Of a DNA stretch of 21,546 nt, positions 13,085 to 20,497 are shown in pieces. The notes under the pieces are model-generated. The model saw only the letters and a program-made list of their open reading frames with translations. It did no database searches and was not told the DNA's origin. The position numbers were made by a program, and so were the translations under genes. Numbering within the stretch: position 1 is the stretch's first letter; the number at the start of each line of letters is the position of its first letter. Source of the DNA: Candidatus Pacearchaeota archaeon. GTDB taxonomy: Archaea; Nanoarchaeota; Nanoarchaeia; Pacearchaeales; GW2011-AR1. The DNA is taken from the NCBI GenBank assembly GCA_023228245.1, contig JALOBN010000042.1, forward strand, positions 1 to 21,546, read 5' to 3'.

Positions 13085-13738
13085 ATGAGACGAATAGCAA
13101 TAATCGCGTTCTTGGCACTTGCCTTGTATGTTGGAAACGCAGGGATTGACCTGGCTGCTTCCACATCTGATTCATCATATGATAATCGTACCTTTGATCA
13201 ACTCAGCACCGACTTAGAGAACGGCGCCATGATACTTGATTTGACAATTGGCCGAAAAGCTGGAAGGGCACAAATGCTCGGACAAATAGAAGCAATTTAT
13301 TCTAGGGAGGACATTAGCAACTACAACGAAGCTCTAAAATTCAGATGCAATGAGTCGCGTTATAACGAGCTAAAGGTGATAGCGTTTCCTGGCTCCACGA
13401 GTGACCTGATAGATGAGTACGGAGACTATATCGGACCAGGTGCATCATATGATAGCGATCCCACCTTTTATAATGATACCGTGGTGACGTATCTAGTATG
13501 TGGCTTGCAAGCAGGAAGAGCGGAAGTGGCAGGACAAGTGCTTGAAGCGAATTATTATGGAAATGGAACTGAAAAAATTGATAAGGCCACATTTACTGGA
13601 ACAATTGCTCAATGCAACGCAGCCATTAGAAATTATAACAAACTTCTAAAGACTCACTGCGACACATACAGTAGCTACCGTTATGATGAGCTTAAGATAG
13701 AAGAATTCAGAGAACCAACTGATTGGGCATATCAGTAA
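13085..13738 (+). CDS. Secreted protein with internal duplication
   Basis: 217 aa, signal peptide 1-26 (MRRIAIIAFLALALYVGNAGIDLAAS). The mature part is two similar halves. Half 1 contains LTIGRKAGRAQMLGQIEAIY...NYNEALKFRCNESRYNELKVIAF. Half 2 contains YLVCGLQAGRAEVAGQVLEANYY...NYNKLLKTHCDTYSSYRYDELKIEEF. Each has AGRA.~.GQ~~~, NYN..LK..C and (R)Y(D/N)ELK. The paired Cys may form disulfides outside the cell. Family and function unknown. Leader copy B precedes it, and the TAA stop is followed in frame by a 30-codon coding-like tail (13739-13831). Confidence 0.8.
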   Translation: MRRIAIIAFLALALYVGNAGIDLAASTSDSSYDNRTFDQLSTDLENGAMILDLTIGRKAGRAQMLGQIEAIYSREDISNYNEALKFRCNESRYNELKVIAFPGSTSDLIDEYGDYIGPGASYDSDPTFYNDTVVTYLVCGLQAGRAEVAGQVLEANYYGNGTEKIDKATFTGTIAQCNAAIRNYNKLLKTHCDTYSSYRYDELKIEEFREPTDWAYQ

Positions 13739-13831
13739 AATCGTAAGCAGATAACCGACTTGAACCGGGAAGAGTTCGCCAGGGAGCTGGCGGCAATAGG
13801 CAAGCCTGTTGACCCAAACATTTTTCGTTAA
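13739..13831 (+). pseudogene. Coding remnant in frame after the stop of 13085-13738
   Basis: Directly after TAA the same frame reads NRKQITDLNREEFARELAAIGKPVD, then PNIFR and a stop at 13829. The codons are GC-richer than the gene before it. It ends inside leader copy C. It looks like a fragment of another gene fused here, or a lost C-terminal domain cut off by the TAA. Not identified. Confidence 0.4.
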
Positions 13832-13868
13832 ATCCTGCAATCTTGGAAGAAGATGATGGAGGGAATCG
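13811..13868 (+). promoter_or_regulatory. Shared cassette leader, copy C
   Basis: GACCCAAACA-TTTTTCGTTAAATCCTGCAATCTT-GGAAG-AAGATGATGGAGGG, then ATG 13869. The ATCTT/AAGAT stem is perfect, and SD GGAGGG follows. CGTTA starts 43 nt before the ATG. Confidence 0.7.
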
Positions 13869-14342
13869 ATGAAGCTGTTTATTGCAATCATGGCAACCGC
13901 ACTAATGGTAAGTGTTGCATCTGCTGCCAACCAGTATGCAGAGGCATCCGCTAAGCTGGAAGAGGTCATAAGCAGCTCTTTAGGATTGGCCCCATTTAGT
14001 CCAAGTGTCATAATGACCAATGGCCAAACACACATTACCCTTGATTCAACGCAGCTAGGAGACTATCCCACTCCGGCAGATGTTAGGAGAATCATCGAGC
14101 TTTACTATAAGATCGTAGCCGGTACCGGATATGCAGGCAGCTTAGTGTTGGTCATAAACAACCTCGACGGTATAGCCACATATAGATGGCTTATCAGTCC
14201 ATATTCCAAAGATGATTTTGATACGCAGCCAAATTATGTAATGGAGAATCTACAGAAATTGAATCCAGGCCTTGAAGGAATTGCAGGATCAGGGGCTTGG
14301 ATATACAGCGATCCAAATTATGTGGGCCGCAAGCCGGCATGA
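13869..14342 (+). CDS. Secreted small protein, paralogue 1
   Basis: 157 aa, signal peptide MKLFIAIMATALMVSVASA. The mature part: a helix (QYAEASAKLEEVISSSL), strand (VIMTNGQTHITLDS), helix (ADVRRIIELYYKIVAGTG), strand (GSLVLVINNLDGIATYRWLISPYSKDDF), then a terminal region with NPGLEGIAGS. The helix-strand-N.DG.(I)AT..W pattern recurs in the products of 14472 and 15269. Similar small exported proteins are common in methanogens; the function is unknown. Leader copy C with SD GGAGGG is upstream. Confidence 0.75.
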   Translation: MKLFIAIMATALMVSVASAANQYAEASAKLEEVISSSLGLAPFSPSVIMTNGQTHITLDSTQLGDYPTPADVRRIIELYYKIVAGTGYAGSLVLVINNLDGIATYRWLISPYSKDDFDTQPNYVMENLQKLNPGLEGIAGSGAWIYSDPNYVGRKPA

Positions 14343-14420
14343 GAATGGAACGGGAACCCGTAATTGTTGATTGGCCACCGACATAATGAAGGTCTCATCA
14401 CATAGTAAAAGGTCGATCAA

Positions 14421-14471
14421 AAGGTTTTTCGTTAGATCCCGTAATCTTGAGAGAAGATAAGGAGGGATATA
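14421..14471 (+). promoter_or_regulatory. Shared cassette leader, copy D
   Basis: AAGG-TTTTTCGTTAGATCCCGTAATCTT-GAGAG-AAGATAAGGAGGG and ATG 14472. The ATCTT/AAGAT stem is kept although the loop differs from copy C. CGTTAGA starts 42 nt before the ATG. Confidence 0.7.
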
Positions 14472-15128
14472 ATGAAAATACTGATAGCGTTGGTGATGGT
14501 AGCGCTTTTCTGCCTGTCACCTATGGTAAGTGCTATAACGCTCGATGATGCTGCGGCGATTCAGAATTCTAGTAATCAATTTGTTGATGCTGGTATGGTA
14601 AAAAAGATAGATGTTTCAGTGCTGCCTACAGATGGCGTTATATACAATATCACTGCGAATTCTGAAAACACCAAATACCTCGCCCAACAGATCGGAGTTA
14701 TTGCATTCTCTAACTTGACATATTATTATCCCGAAGTAACCTATGGCTGGATAGGTATCTTCATCGAATCCCCGATAGAAGGTGTTGTTTACGCACCTGT
14801 GTTCTTCGATATTTATCAGAGTGATCTGTCTGAAATAATAGACCGAAGACAACCCTCGCAAATCGAAGCTCTTAAAGTCGTCAATTATATAATCAACAAC
14901 CGAGGAACAAAAGCTAGTTTCTATAAAAATCCCACGATTCTTACACATTCCAATATCAAAAGTGATCCGAAACCAAGTTCGACATCCCCTAGTGCAATTT
15001 CATCAGGTTCAACAACGTCTAGTTACTCAGGTCATTCATCTGATTGCACACCAATCCAGGTAAAAGGATATTACAGAAAAGACGGCACATATGTACGTCC
15101 TCATACTAGGAAGCCAGCCGGCTGTTAA
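14472..15128 (+). CDS. Secreted protein, paralogue 2, with Ser/Thr-rich tail
   Basis: 218 aa, signal peptide MKILIALVMVALFCLSPMVSA. The body (about 25-140) has the same helix-strand order as paralogues 1 and 3 (IGVIAFSNLTYYYPEVTYGWIGIFIES...VVYAPVFFDIYQSDL). It then carries a low-complexity Ser/Thr stretch (about 163-195: PSSTSPSAISSGSTTSSYSGHSS), likely a glycosylated spacer. The last part (PIQVKGYYRKDGTYVRPHTR) is the short motif seen at the end of many secreted and surface proteins (GYYRKDGTYV.PH.R). Leader copy D; SD AAGGAGGG. Confidence 0.78.
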   Translation: MKILIALVMVALFCLSPMVSAITLDDAAAIQNSSNQFVDAGMVKKIDVSVLPTDGVIYNITANSENTKYLAQQIGVIAFSNLTYYYPEVTYGWIGIFIESPIEGVVYAPVFFDIYQSDLSEIIDRRQPSQIEALKVVNYIINNRGTKASFYKNPTILTHSNIKSDPKPSSTSPSAISSGSTTSSYSGHSSDCTPIQVKGYYRKDGTYVRPHTRKPAGC

Positions 15129-15134
15129 AGCAAC

Positions 15135-15199
15135 GCCGGGCCGGGAAACTCTGCACCGTGACAGATTCACGCGATCCGCCCGGCTATTTTTCTTTTTTT
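15135..15199 (+). terminator. GC stem with T-rich tail after 14472-15128
   Basis: GCCGGGC (15135-15141) and GCCCGGC (15178-15184) are perfect inverted 7-mers, 36 nt apart, followed by TATTTTTCTTTTTTT. Likely terminator before leader copy E. Confidence 0.55.
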
Positions 15200-15210
15200 G
15201 TAAATATTGG

Positions 15211-15268
15211 ACCCAAACCTATTTCGTTAGATTCTGCAATCTTGGAAGAAGATATGGATGGATGTAAT
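15211..15268 (+). promoter_or_regulatory. Shared cassette leader, copy E
   Basis: ACCCAAACCTATTTCGTTAGATTCTGCAATCTT-GGAAG-AAGATATGG, then a weaker SD (GGATGGATG) and ATG 15269. CGTTAGA begins 44 nt before the ATG, which helped choose this start. Confidence 0.65.
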
Positions 15269-15727
15269 ATGAATTTTGTAAATAAATTAGGTGAGGTCAT
15301 TGGGTTGTTTGTCCTGGCTATGTGCATCATTGCGCCAAATGTATCCTCTACTGACTATTCGTTGATGGAAAAGACCAGCGAGAACATACTTTCTGATTCA
15401 CAATATAACCTTGGTATAATCGCGCCTAGTGTTAGTATTACCCCGTACCAAGTGGCAGTTAACTATATTGGTGCATCTGGAACCACTGAAGCCATCATGA
15501 AAGACGTTGGTAGTATTATTGGGGTCTACTGGGCCATAGTCAATAATTATCCCGAAGTCGGAGATCTTCTAATTACTATTGAAGATATAAACGGCAACGC
15601 AATTGGCACGTTGACATGTCAGAAGAGTTGGGTATCCGGTCTAGATATAAAAGATACCAGTGCTAACCAGAGGGTAGCTCTAAAAGTTATGATGACCGCA
15701 GAGACAACCGGAGCAGCAGCTAATTGA
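15269..15727 (+). CDS. Secreted small protein, paralogue 3
   Basis: 152 aa from ATG 15269, chosen because it aligns with the starts behind the other leaders and opens with a signal peptide (MNFVNKLGEVIGLFVLAMCIIAPNVSS). An upstream ATG at 15158 would put the leader inside the coding region. The mature part is a strand (YQVAVNYIGASG), helix (AIMKDVGSIIGVYWAIVNNYPE), strand (DLLITIEDINGNAIGTLTCQKSWVSGLD) and terminal helix, matching paralogues 1 and 2. Function unknown. The next gene follows 25 bp later and is probably co-transcribed. Confidence 0.75.
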   Translation: MNFVNKLGEVIGLFVLAMCIIAPNVSSTDYSLMEKTSENILSDSQYNLGIIAPSVSITPYQVAVNYIGASGTTEAIMKDVGSIIGVYWAIVNNYPEVGDLLITIEDINGNAIGTLTCQKSWVSGLDIKDTSANQRVALKVMMTAETTGAAAN

Positions 15728-15752
15728 TCCTATTGTAAGAAGGTGATAATTG

Positions 15753-16343
15753 ATGAAACAATGGATTATGATGTTACTGCTATTTACTACCACCACCTCG
15801 ATAGCAGCATGTGTAGAACTGAATGCAGGAAATGCAAATATAGACCTAGGTGATGGTTATAAGGCATCATTTGTGCTTCCAGATATCGGAAAGACCTATA
15901 ATGTTGAGGTATATCCTCCAAGCGTAAATGATATCATGAAATTAAAATCTTATGGGTTTTCAATATCATCCGATGAGAAAGAGTTAGCAAAAGCGTCCAT
16001 GTACGTATACCCTAGTCCACAGCCAAATCCTATACCCAAAGCCAGGACGGAACCCTCTATAATGCCTGAAATTATGGGTCAAAGAATCATAACTCCTATG
16101 ACTATATCAGATGCCCCCGGTTATGTGGGCTATGATCAGAATAAAGATGCATTGGGAACGGATACAAGCAATGCTGTAACTGGATTTTTCCGCTTCTTCC
16201 CTGGAGCGCGAGAAGTATCTAACTCCTTGGAGAGCGCCATTGAAGTCTCAGGCGAGACAGGCGAAGCTCCGGCATCTGCTCAGACCTTGCAGGTATTCAA
16301 TTCTATGATGAATAGCATCAAGATATCTGGACCAGGCATTTAG
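15753..16343 (+). CDS. Secreted protein, 196 aa, same operon
   Basis: SD AAGGTGAT lies 6 nt before ATG 15753 (upstream TTG 15750 rejected). Signal peptide MKQWIMMLLLFTTTTSIAA. The mature part has a strand-rich N-terminal part (VELNAGNANIDLGDGYKASFVLPDIGKTYNVEVYPP), a Pro-rich linker (PSPQPNPIPKARTEPS) and a TISDAPGYVGYD turn resembling the T.DG.PG..G motif of methanogen surface proteins. It lacks a cassette leader, so it depends on the transcript from copy E. Beyond its stop lies a foreign coding scrap (16343-16396). Function unknown. Confidence 0.72.
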   Translation: MKQWIMMLLLFTTTTSIAACVELNAGNANIDLGDGYKASFVLPDIGKTYNVEVYPPSVNDIMKLKSYGFSISSDEKELAKASMYVYPSPQPNPIPKARTEPSIMPEIMGQRIITPMTISDAPGYVGYDQNKDALGTDTSNAVTGFFRFFPGAREVSNSLESAIEVSGETGEAPASAQTLQVFNSMMNSIKISGPGI

Positions 16344-16396
16344 CGAGCTTTTACGAACTTACTGAAGAGGAGATCAAGATTGTTGAGAGCGCATAA
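16343..16396 (+). pseudogene. Scrap of an Eco57I/PglX-type methylase C-terminus
   Basis: In another frame, across the stop of the previous gene, the DNA reads ASFYELTEEEIKIVESA and stop. The pattern (L/F)Y.LTEEEI.IVE is a familiar C-terminal end of Eco57I/PglX-type DNA methyltransferases. Nothing else of such a gene is present, so this is a relic from recombination. Bases 16397-17411 hold no other supportable gene. Confidence 0.4.
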
Positions 16397-16695
16397 GTCA
16401 ATCTCATGCACCCAGACGGCATGACAAATCATGTACGATTAAGTGCAAGAAAATGCTTCAAAAAATGGATGTTCGTGCCTAACTTTTGGATGGAATCTGG
16501 AAGAATTAGCCTGAATAGTGTATCATAATACCACATTAGAGGAGCTTCGGAGGCCGCAAAAGTTCGACTTATTTAGACCACGCATAATCACATGCAATAG
16601 CCGATATGGACCTGAAAATAATCGGACATTTTTCGAGCAATTCTAGAGCGCCCAGTGGAGGGAGGCGAGATACGCTAATCATAACATCACGAATA

Positions 16696-16744
16696 ATCCA
16701 TACATAAATGGTGCGTCCACGCAACAAGATGCATTTATGTGGAT
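16696..16744. repeat. Long inverted repeat with inner palindrome
   Basis: ACATAAATG (16702-16710) and CATTTATGT (16732-16740) pair perfectly, and the stem extends to ATCCA/GGAT with a 2-nt bulge, about 13 bp in all. Inside the loop GCGT-CC-ACGC forms a second small stem. A structured RNA, recombination site or replication-related cruciform is possible. Confidence 0.5.
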
Positions 16745-16870
16745 AACATTTTAACAAATTAGGTCCAATGATAGCGATATTCACCGGATGGGTTTAAATA
16801 CCCTCAAAAATGCTACCGATAGCATGCGACCTATTGCGAGAGGCTTGTGAAAAACATATCCTATTAGCCT

Positions 16871-16960
16871 TTGATTCTGGTGATATTCAGGGCAAGCACG
16901 ATGAGTCCTATCAATATCGAACCCAGGCAAAAGCCACCTATGCAAAAAAAAATCAAACTG
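16871..16960 (-). pseudogene. Possible membrane-helix fragment
   Basis: On the minus strand, one frame gives LIFFCIGGFCLGSILIGLIVLALNITRIKG and a stop, a clear membrane helix. No ATG precedes it; the frame enters through a T9 run (16943-16951), where an indel may have destroyed the start. Possibly the end of a decayed small membrane protein gene. Confidence 0.3.
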
Positions 16961-17124
16961 CACGCTACCAACTCACCCTAAAGAGATGGTGTATGCTTTG
17001 GGCCGCACGCCCAGGTTGACAGCATGGCCTCAAATACCTACGGGAAAGTGCGTGTAACTCACAGAACGCATTCCTATTTTCAGGCTATCACTTAACAAGC
17101 CCAAAATTGCTTCAGGCTAACTAC

Positions 17125-17148
17125 TCATTCCACTACACTATGGAATGA
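17125..17148. repeat. 8-bp inverted repeat
   Basis: TCATTCCA-CTACACTA-TGGAATGA is a perfect 8-bp hairpin with an 8-nt loop. It has no gene context that explains it, and T runs do not follow. Confidence 0.4.
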
Positions 17149-17367
17149 TTTATCGACAATTGCCAGATCTCGAAAAATCGCTACCCATAGCGCCAATAAA
17201 GTGAAATTAAACCTGGAGCGCAACATCAGAGGGTTAGGCCCAGAAAGACTATTTATAATATTATCTTGAGGCCTCTTTCTCCTTTTCCTAGGCCTTCCCA
17301 GACTATTTTCGGATGGGATAGGCCAGTATGTGTAGCTGGCGGGAGGCAGGCCAAACCCCTCACTCTT

Positions 17368-17418
17368 CACCTAGTTAAGTTACCATGAAAATACTTGAAA
17401 TTTTCATAGTTTTAGGTG
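17368..17418. repeat. Nested inverted repeat
   Basis: An outer CACCTA/TAGGTG and an inner ATGAAAAT-ACTTGAA-ATTTTCAT (17385-17407) form two stacked stems. It sits just downstream (in minus-strand sense) of the ORF ending at 17412, so it could end that transcript. Confidence 0.45.
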
Positions 17419-17666
17419 CGAATTGTAAATTCATCAATGCTTTCTATGTCATTATTCCAATATATCTCAAAATGCAATAGAACTCTTTGCGGAAGGTTTC
17501 CCCCCAGGAAGCTAAGAAAAGCTCTTAGAGCAACGTGAAGTACGGTTCTTCCATATAATGAGCCTGAAAAGAAGCTTTCAGAACGGAAGTGACTTATAAG
17601 CTTTTCATGAGCCGTGAGCCAGGTAAATAAAACTTGAAGAGGATATATCATATCCCATTTGATCAC
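17412..17666 (-). CDS. Doubtful ORF after the exported protein gene
   Basis: 84 aa, starting with GTG that overlaps the TGA of the preceding gene (GTGA). The protein (MIKWDMIYPLQVLF...SGSLYGRTVLHVALRAFLSFLGGN...) has no recognisable motif. The underlying DNA has several small hairpins (CTAAGA/TCTTAG near 17512-17530; CTGAAA/TTTCAG near 17566-17581), so this region may be RNA rather than protein coding. Kept only because of the coupled start. Confidence 0.25.
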   Translation of the reverse strand: MIKWDMIYPLQVLFTWLTAHEKLISHFRSESFFSGSLYGRTVLHVALRAFLSFLGGNLPQRVLLHFEIYWNNDIESIDEFTIRT

Positions 17667-18346
17667 TTCTTAGGCAGTTTAGGTATATGCTCCCTACGCT
17701 TCTTGATTGTGATTATAATCTCGTAGATCGTGAAGATAGATAAGCCTAACAGCGTAATTTGCAAATATAAATTATAAATTATTTGATTTATTATTTGATT
17801 TGATATTGAGATATTTTCATTCGGAGGTATTACATTTTCACGATTGCTTTGGTTGCTCTCATTCATATCAATTTCAGGAGGTGTTTGTGTTACATCACTA
17901 CTTGGATAAACTGCTTCTCTCGTGTTAGTTGTTTGATGAAAGATTACTCTTTTGGTTTCGCCTACCGCCTGTGAAAATTGCGCTAATCCAGCATTTCCTG
18001 TCAGGGAACAGGAGCCTGCTGGTTCTCCTGTTATAATCTCCTCGTTAATATAAATTATTTTCGCAGTTGGCGGCTTTGATATCCAGTCAAAATCAGCTTG
18101 CTTAATCGCCTTAAAAGGAATCGTTAGCGTTGCATTTCCCCGCTTAATTATAAAATTTTTGTGCCAACAATCAGTAGGAAAATATTTGGGACAGCAATCT
18201 CTTCCTAAATCATAAACTTCTGTGGATAAATCTTGCATATCAACAACAGTGGCATTATACATTTCCACAGCGGAAGTTAACTGTAATAAAAATCCAGTCG
18301 TTAGAAATAGCATTATTAAAAAAACCAGCTTTTTCAAGATCTGCAT
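17663..18346 (-). CDS. Exported membrane-anchored protein
   Basis: 227 aa from ATG 18346, preceded by AAGGTG (the GTG at 18358 overlaps the SD). A signal peptide (MQILKKLVFLIMLFLTTGFLLQLTSA) leads to a Cys-containing ectodomain (DCCPKYFPTDCWHKNF..., GSCSLTGNAG), then an Asn/Ser-rich segment with several N-glycosylation-type sites, and a C-terminal membrane helix (about 195-214: LYLQITLLGLSIFTIYEIII) followed by a basic tail (KKRREHIPKLPKK). Type I topology: outside domain, inner basic tail. Family unknown. Its promoter has a TATA (about 18385-18395) and a leader hairpin. Confidence 0.75.
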   Translation of the reverse strand: MQILKKLVFLIMLFLTTGFLLQLTSAVEMYNATVVDMQDLSTEVYDLGRDCCPKYFPTDCWHKNFIIKRGNATLTIPFKAIKQADFDWISKPPTAKIIYINEEIITGEPAGSCSLTGNAGLAQFSQAVGETKRVIFHQTTNTREAVYPSSDVTQTPPEIDMNESNQSNRENVIPPNENISISNQIINQIIYNLYLQITLLGLSIFTIYEIIITIKKRREHIPKLPKK

Positions 18347-18364
18347 TGTTGTGCCCACCTTATT

Positions 18365-18398
18365 GAGGAAAGTGATTTTCCTCTATATATAATATATC
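18365..18398 (-). promoter_or_regulatory. Promoter and leader hairpin of 17663-18346
   Basis: The minus-strand TATA run ATATATTATATATAG (18384-18398) is followed by GAGGAAA-ATCAC-TTTCCTC (18365-18383), a perfect 7-bp stem in the untranslated leader just before the SD. Confidence 0.5.
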
Positions 18399-18791
18399 GC
18401 GGCCATACTGAAGAAGGAGGCCCAGGATCTGGCCAGGAGAGCGAAGACCCAGAAGGAAGCGGCGGCAACCATGAGAACGGCCAGGGTGACAGTGCAAAAC
18501 CTCCAGTCCTTAGCAGCTAAGAGGCTCTCCCAGGCCCAGGCTCAGAAGCTGCAGGCCAGGCTGGAGGATCTCCATGTATGGGAGCAGAGGAAGGTTAAGG
18601 AGTCCAAGGCTGGGCCGAAGGCTTACACTTACTATATGACCTCCTGGAGAGAAGGAGGGAAGTTAAGGAACGTTTACCTGGGCTCTTCCCGTAAGATGAG
18701 CAGAGAGGAGGCCCAAGAGCGGGCCAGGGCTTTGAAGAGGGAGGCCTTAGGGATCTCTTCCCCTCCTGCGAACGGTAATATAGTTCTATGA
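18393..18791 (+). pseudogene. 5'-truncated DUF6788-like gene
   Basis: The frame is open from 18393 with convincing protein (YIAAILKKEAQDLARRAKTQ...) but has no start codon until ATG 18471, which gives 106 aa. The C-terminal part (about 45-95 from 18471) contains KAYTYYMTSWREGGKLRNVYLGSSRKMSREEAQERARAL, a DUF6788-like unit often found in methanogen DNA-associated proteins. A GC-rich codon set (AGG, GCC, CTG) contrasts with its neighbours. The 5' end is lost at the junction with the promoter at 18365-18398, so it may be a fragment captured from a chromosome. The stop (18789) lies within TAGTTCTATG, one arm of an inverted repeat. Confidence 0.55.
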
Positions 18792-18828
18792 CCTTATTTT
18801 AATTATCAATCAAAATGACATAGAACTA
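18781..18828. repeat. 10-bp inverted repeat at the end of the truncated gene
   Basis: TAGTTCTATG (18781-18790) and CATAGAACTA (18819-18828) are perfect inverted 10-mers. A related TAGTTCTACGAC occurs at 19380. Function unclear: terminator, or ends of an inserted piece. From 18829 to 19312 no supportable gene is seen. Confidence 0.45.
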
Positions 18829-19312
18829 AATGAGGATGGAGGGGGTAAGGCCGTTTTCGATATACATAGGCTTAGAGCGTTGTAGCAAAAGGCCCTTTAA
18901 GGCCTGTAAAATGTAGCTATGCAAGTCGAAAAGAAAGTATGTAAAGGCTGGAGAGCGTGGCCGTGCTCCCCTAGATACCCAGTCCTCCCTCACCGAAATG
19001 ACCCAAACAGAAGAATTTTATTTATAAATTACCTATTCTTTGCTTCATATCACAAAATCGATACGCTCAAAGAGCCATCGCGTAACATAGTGATGATTGA
19101 GCCAAAACCATATTGATAATAATGTGTGGATTAAATTAACATTATCAAGCGACTCAATTTTGTGCCAAGATTGCAACCTCTGATTTTGGCCAAAGGTAGC
19201 GATTGCAAAAGGTCACTCCAGAATCGAATATTTCATAGTCTATATGTATGAAGAGCCGATTTTTACCATGTTTTCTCTTGATTTGATTGTATCAAACGAG
19301 TATAAGCTTTGA

Positions 19313-19359
19313 TGTTGCCGATTGGCTGAAGCGTGTACCAAAAACGGTACAAGGCAACA
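19313..19359. repeat. Composite cruciform
   Basis: TGTTGCC (19313-19319) and GGCAACA (19353-19359) enclose TGTACC-AAAAAC-GGTACA (19334-19351). Both stems are perfect. It lies in a gene-free stretch (18792-19466); it could be a small structured RNA or a binding site. Confidence 0.45.
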
Positions 19360-19466
19360 GTATTATCTCTATGCAGAAGTAGTTCTACGACATATCTTCA
19401 CCAATCCACACAAGAAACTCATTAAGATTGATTTTCAAAAATAGAGATAATTCGAATTGAGCAGTT

Positions 19467-19976
19467 TTAAGTCGTTTGATTAATTTTCTTGAGGCACTCA
19501 TTCACCATTTTTTGAGCTTTAGACGATTCAGGGTTTATCGAAACCGCTTTGTTATAAGCAATAATTGCTTCTTCGTATTTTCCCTGCTTAAAATAAGCTG
19601 TGCCGAGATTTAACCAAATATCTCCAACAGCACAAGGGTCATCAAAACGGTACAGATCACTCTCTTGAATCGCAAGCTCATAGAATCTTACAGCACCTGC
19701 AAAATCACCATTATCGTAGCATTTGTTACCCTCTTCCATATATTCAGTAACGGAATTATACATTACTAAATCGGGAGGGCCTATAGTCGCTGGACCATAC
19801 GTATCCCATACAGCTAGTCGTTCCGTAGAACGTGAGATATCCGCTAATAATGATTTGTTTTCAGAATTGTTGATGCTTGTATTATTACTTTGTAGCTTAT
19901 CCATTACAGCATTTCCAAATAGGGTCAATGATACGATAAGCAGAATAAAAAGCAATAATATGAATCCCACTCTCAT
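19467..19976 (-). CDS. Membrane-anchored TPR protein
   Basis: I use ATG 19976, because the GGAGG SD is 7 nt from it and only 1 nt from the first ATG (19982). It gives 169 aa. The N-terminus MRVGFILLLFILLIVSLTLFGNAVM is a membrane anchor or signal. Residues about 70-165 hold TPR units (YMEEGNKCYDNGDFAGAVRFYELAIQESD; GDIWLNLGTAYFKQGKYEEAIIAYNKAVSINPESSKA), typical protein-binding repeats. The TATA box TTATATAG is near 20017-20024. Its partner is unknown; it lies beside the small membrane protein gene at 20055 on the same strand. Confidence 0.85.
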   Translation of the reverse strand: MRVGFILLLFILLIVSLTLFGNAVMDKLQSNNTSINNSENKSLLADISRSTERLAVWDTYGPATIGPPDLVMYNSVTEYMEEGNKCYDNGDFAGAVRFYELAIQESDLYRFDDPCAVGDIWLNLGTAYFKQGKYEEAIIAYNKAVSINPESSKAQKMVNECLKKINQTT

Positions 19977-20054
19977 ACACATGCCTCCAACGCTCTGTAA
20001 TATATTCGCGATATGTTATATAGTCGACGCTTCGGGTAAAATAACAGCATAAAT

Positions 20055-20435
20055 CTAATAATTGGAATCAGTCCCTTTCGATGGCGGCTTGCCAATTAGA
20101 TACCCAAGAATGGTCCCCAATAACCCAAACATAGGAGCTATTTGCTGATCAGAATATCCCATAACTATTAGAAACAATCCCGCGGGGACTATTACAGAAA
20201 CTGCGAATACACGAGTTGCTTCCTGATCCCAACCAGCGTTTTTTTTAAGTGCGACGATTCCCGTAAAAATAACTAAAATTAATCCAAATGCAAGAATGCC
20301 GAGGCTTAAATATATAACCTGCATAGGAACACCTGTAAAAAGCGTATTGCGCTTGATATCTACATCAAGTTGCCCTAATACAGTGGGAACAACTAGCAAT
20401 AATGAGATCAGAGACGAAATAATCCATTTTTTCAT
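20055..20435 (-). CDS. Small membrane protein, three TM helices
   Basis: 126 aa from ATG 20435, chosen because GGGGAG lies 6-7 nt upstream and the N-terminus is then a normal signal-like helix (MKKWIISSLISLLLVVPTVLG). A longer reading from 20666 runs backward through the CRISPR repeats and is a shadow. After the first helix, TM segments follow at about 37-58 (VIYLSLGILAFGLILVIFTGIV) and 70-92 (RVFAVSVIVPAGLFLIVMGYS), then FGLLGTILGYLIGKPP. Family unknown; the GxxxG-like end resembles holin or small integral membrane proteins. It is divergent from the CRISPR promoter. Confidence 0.7.
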   Translation of the reverse strand: MKKWIISSLISLLLVVPTVLGQLDVDIKRNTLFTGVPMQVIYLSLGILAFGLILVIFTGIVALKKNAGWDQEATRVFAVSVIVPAGLFLIVMGYSDQQIAPMFGLLGTILGYLIGKPPSKGTDSNY

Positions 20436-20497
20436 TGAGGACTCCCCAGAGCACCTTAAAACGCCTACAGACATGTAAGATAAAGCCGTTATGATGC

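Noticed and set aside
15158..15268. Longer start for the protein at 15269
   Set aside because: The leader copy E and a T-rich terminator lie inside that stretch, and the four other cassette genes start just after the same leader.
16569..16784. Minus-strand 71-aa ORF
   Set aside because: It runs through the long inverted repeat; residue pattern is not protein-like and no SD or TATA fits.
17125..17370. Minus-strand 81-aa ORF
   Set aside because: No SD, contains a hairpin at one end, and amino-acid composition looks random.
17500..17640. Group II intron or its domain V
   Set aside because: ACGGTTC and GAGCCGT pieces appear, but in the wrong order, without a 34-nt domain V hairpin or reverse transcriptase.
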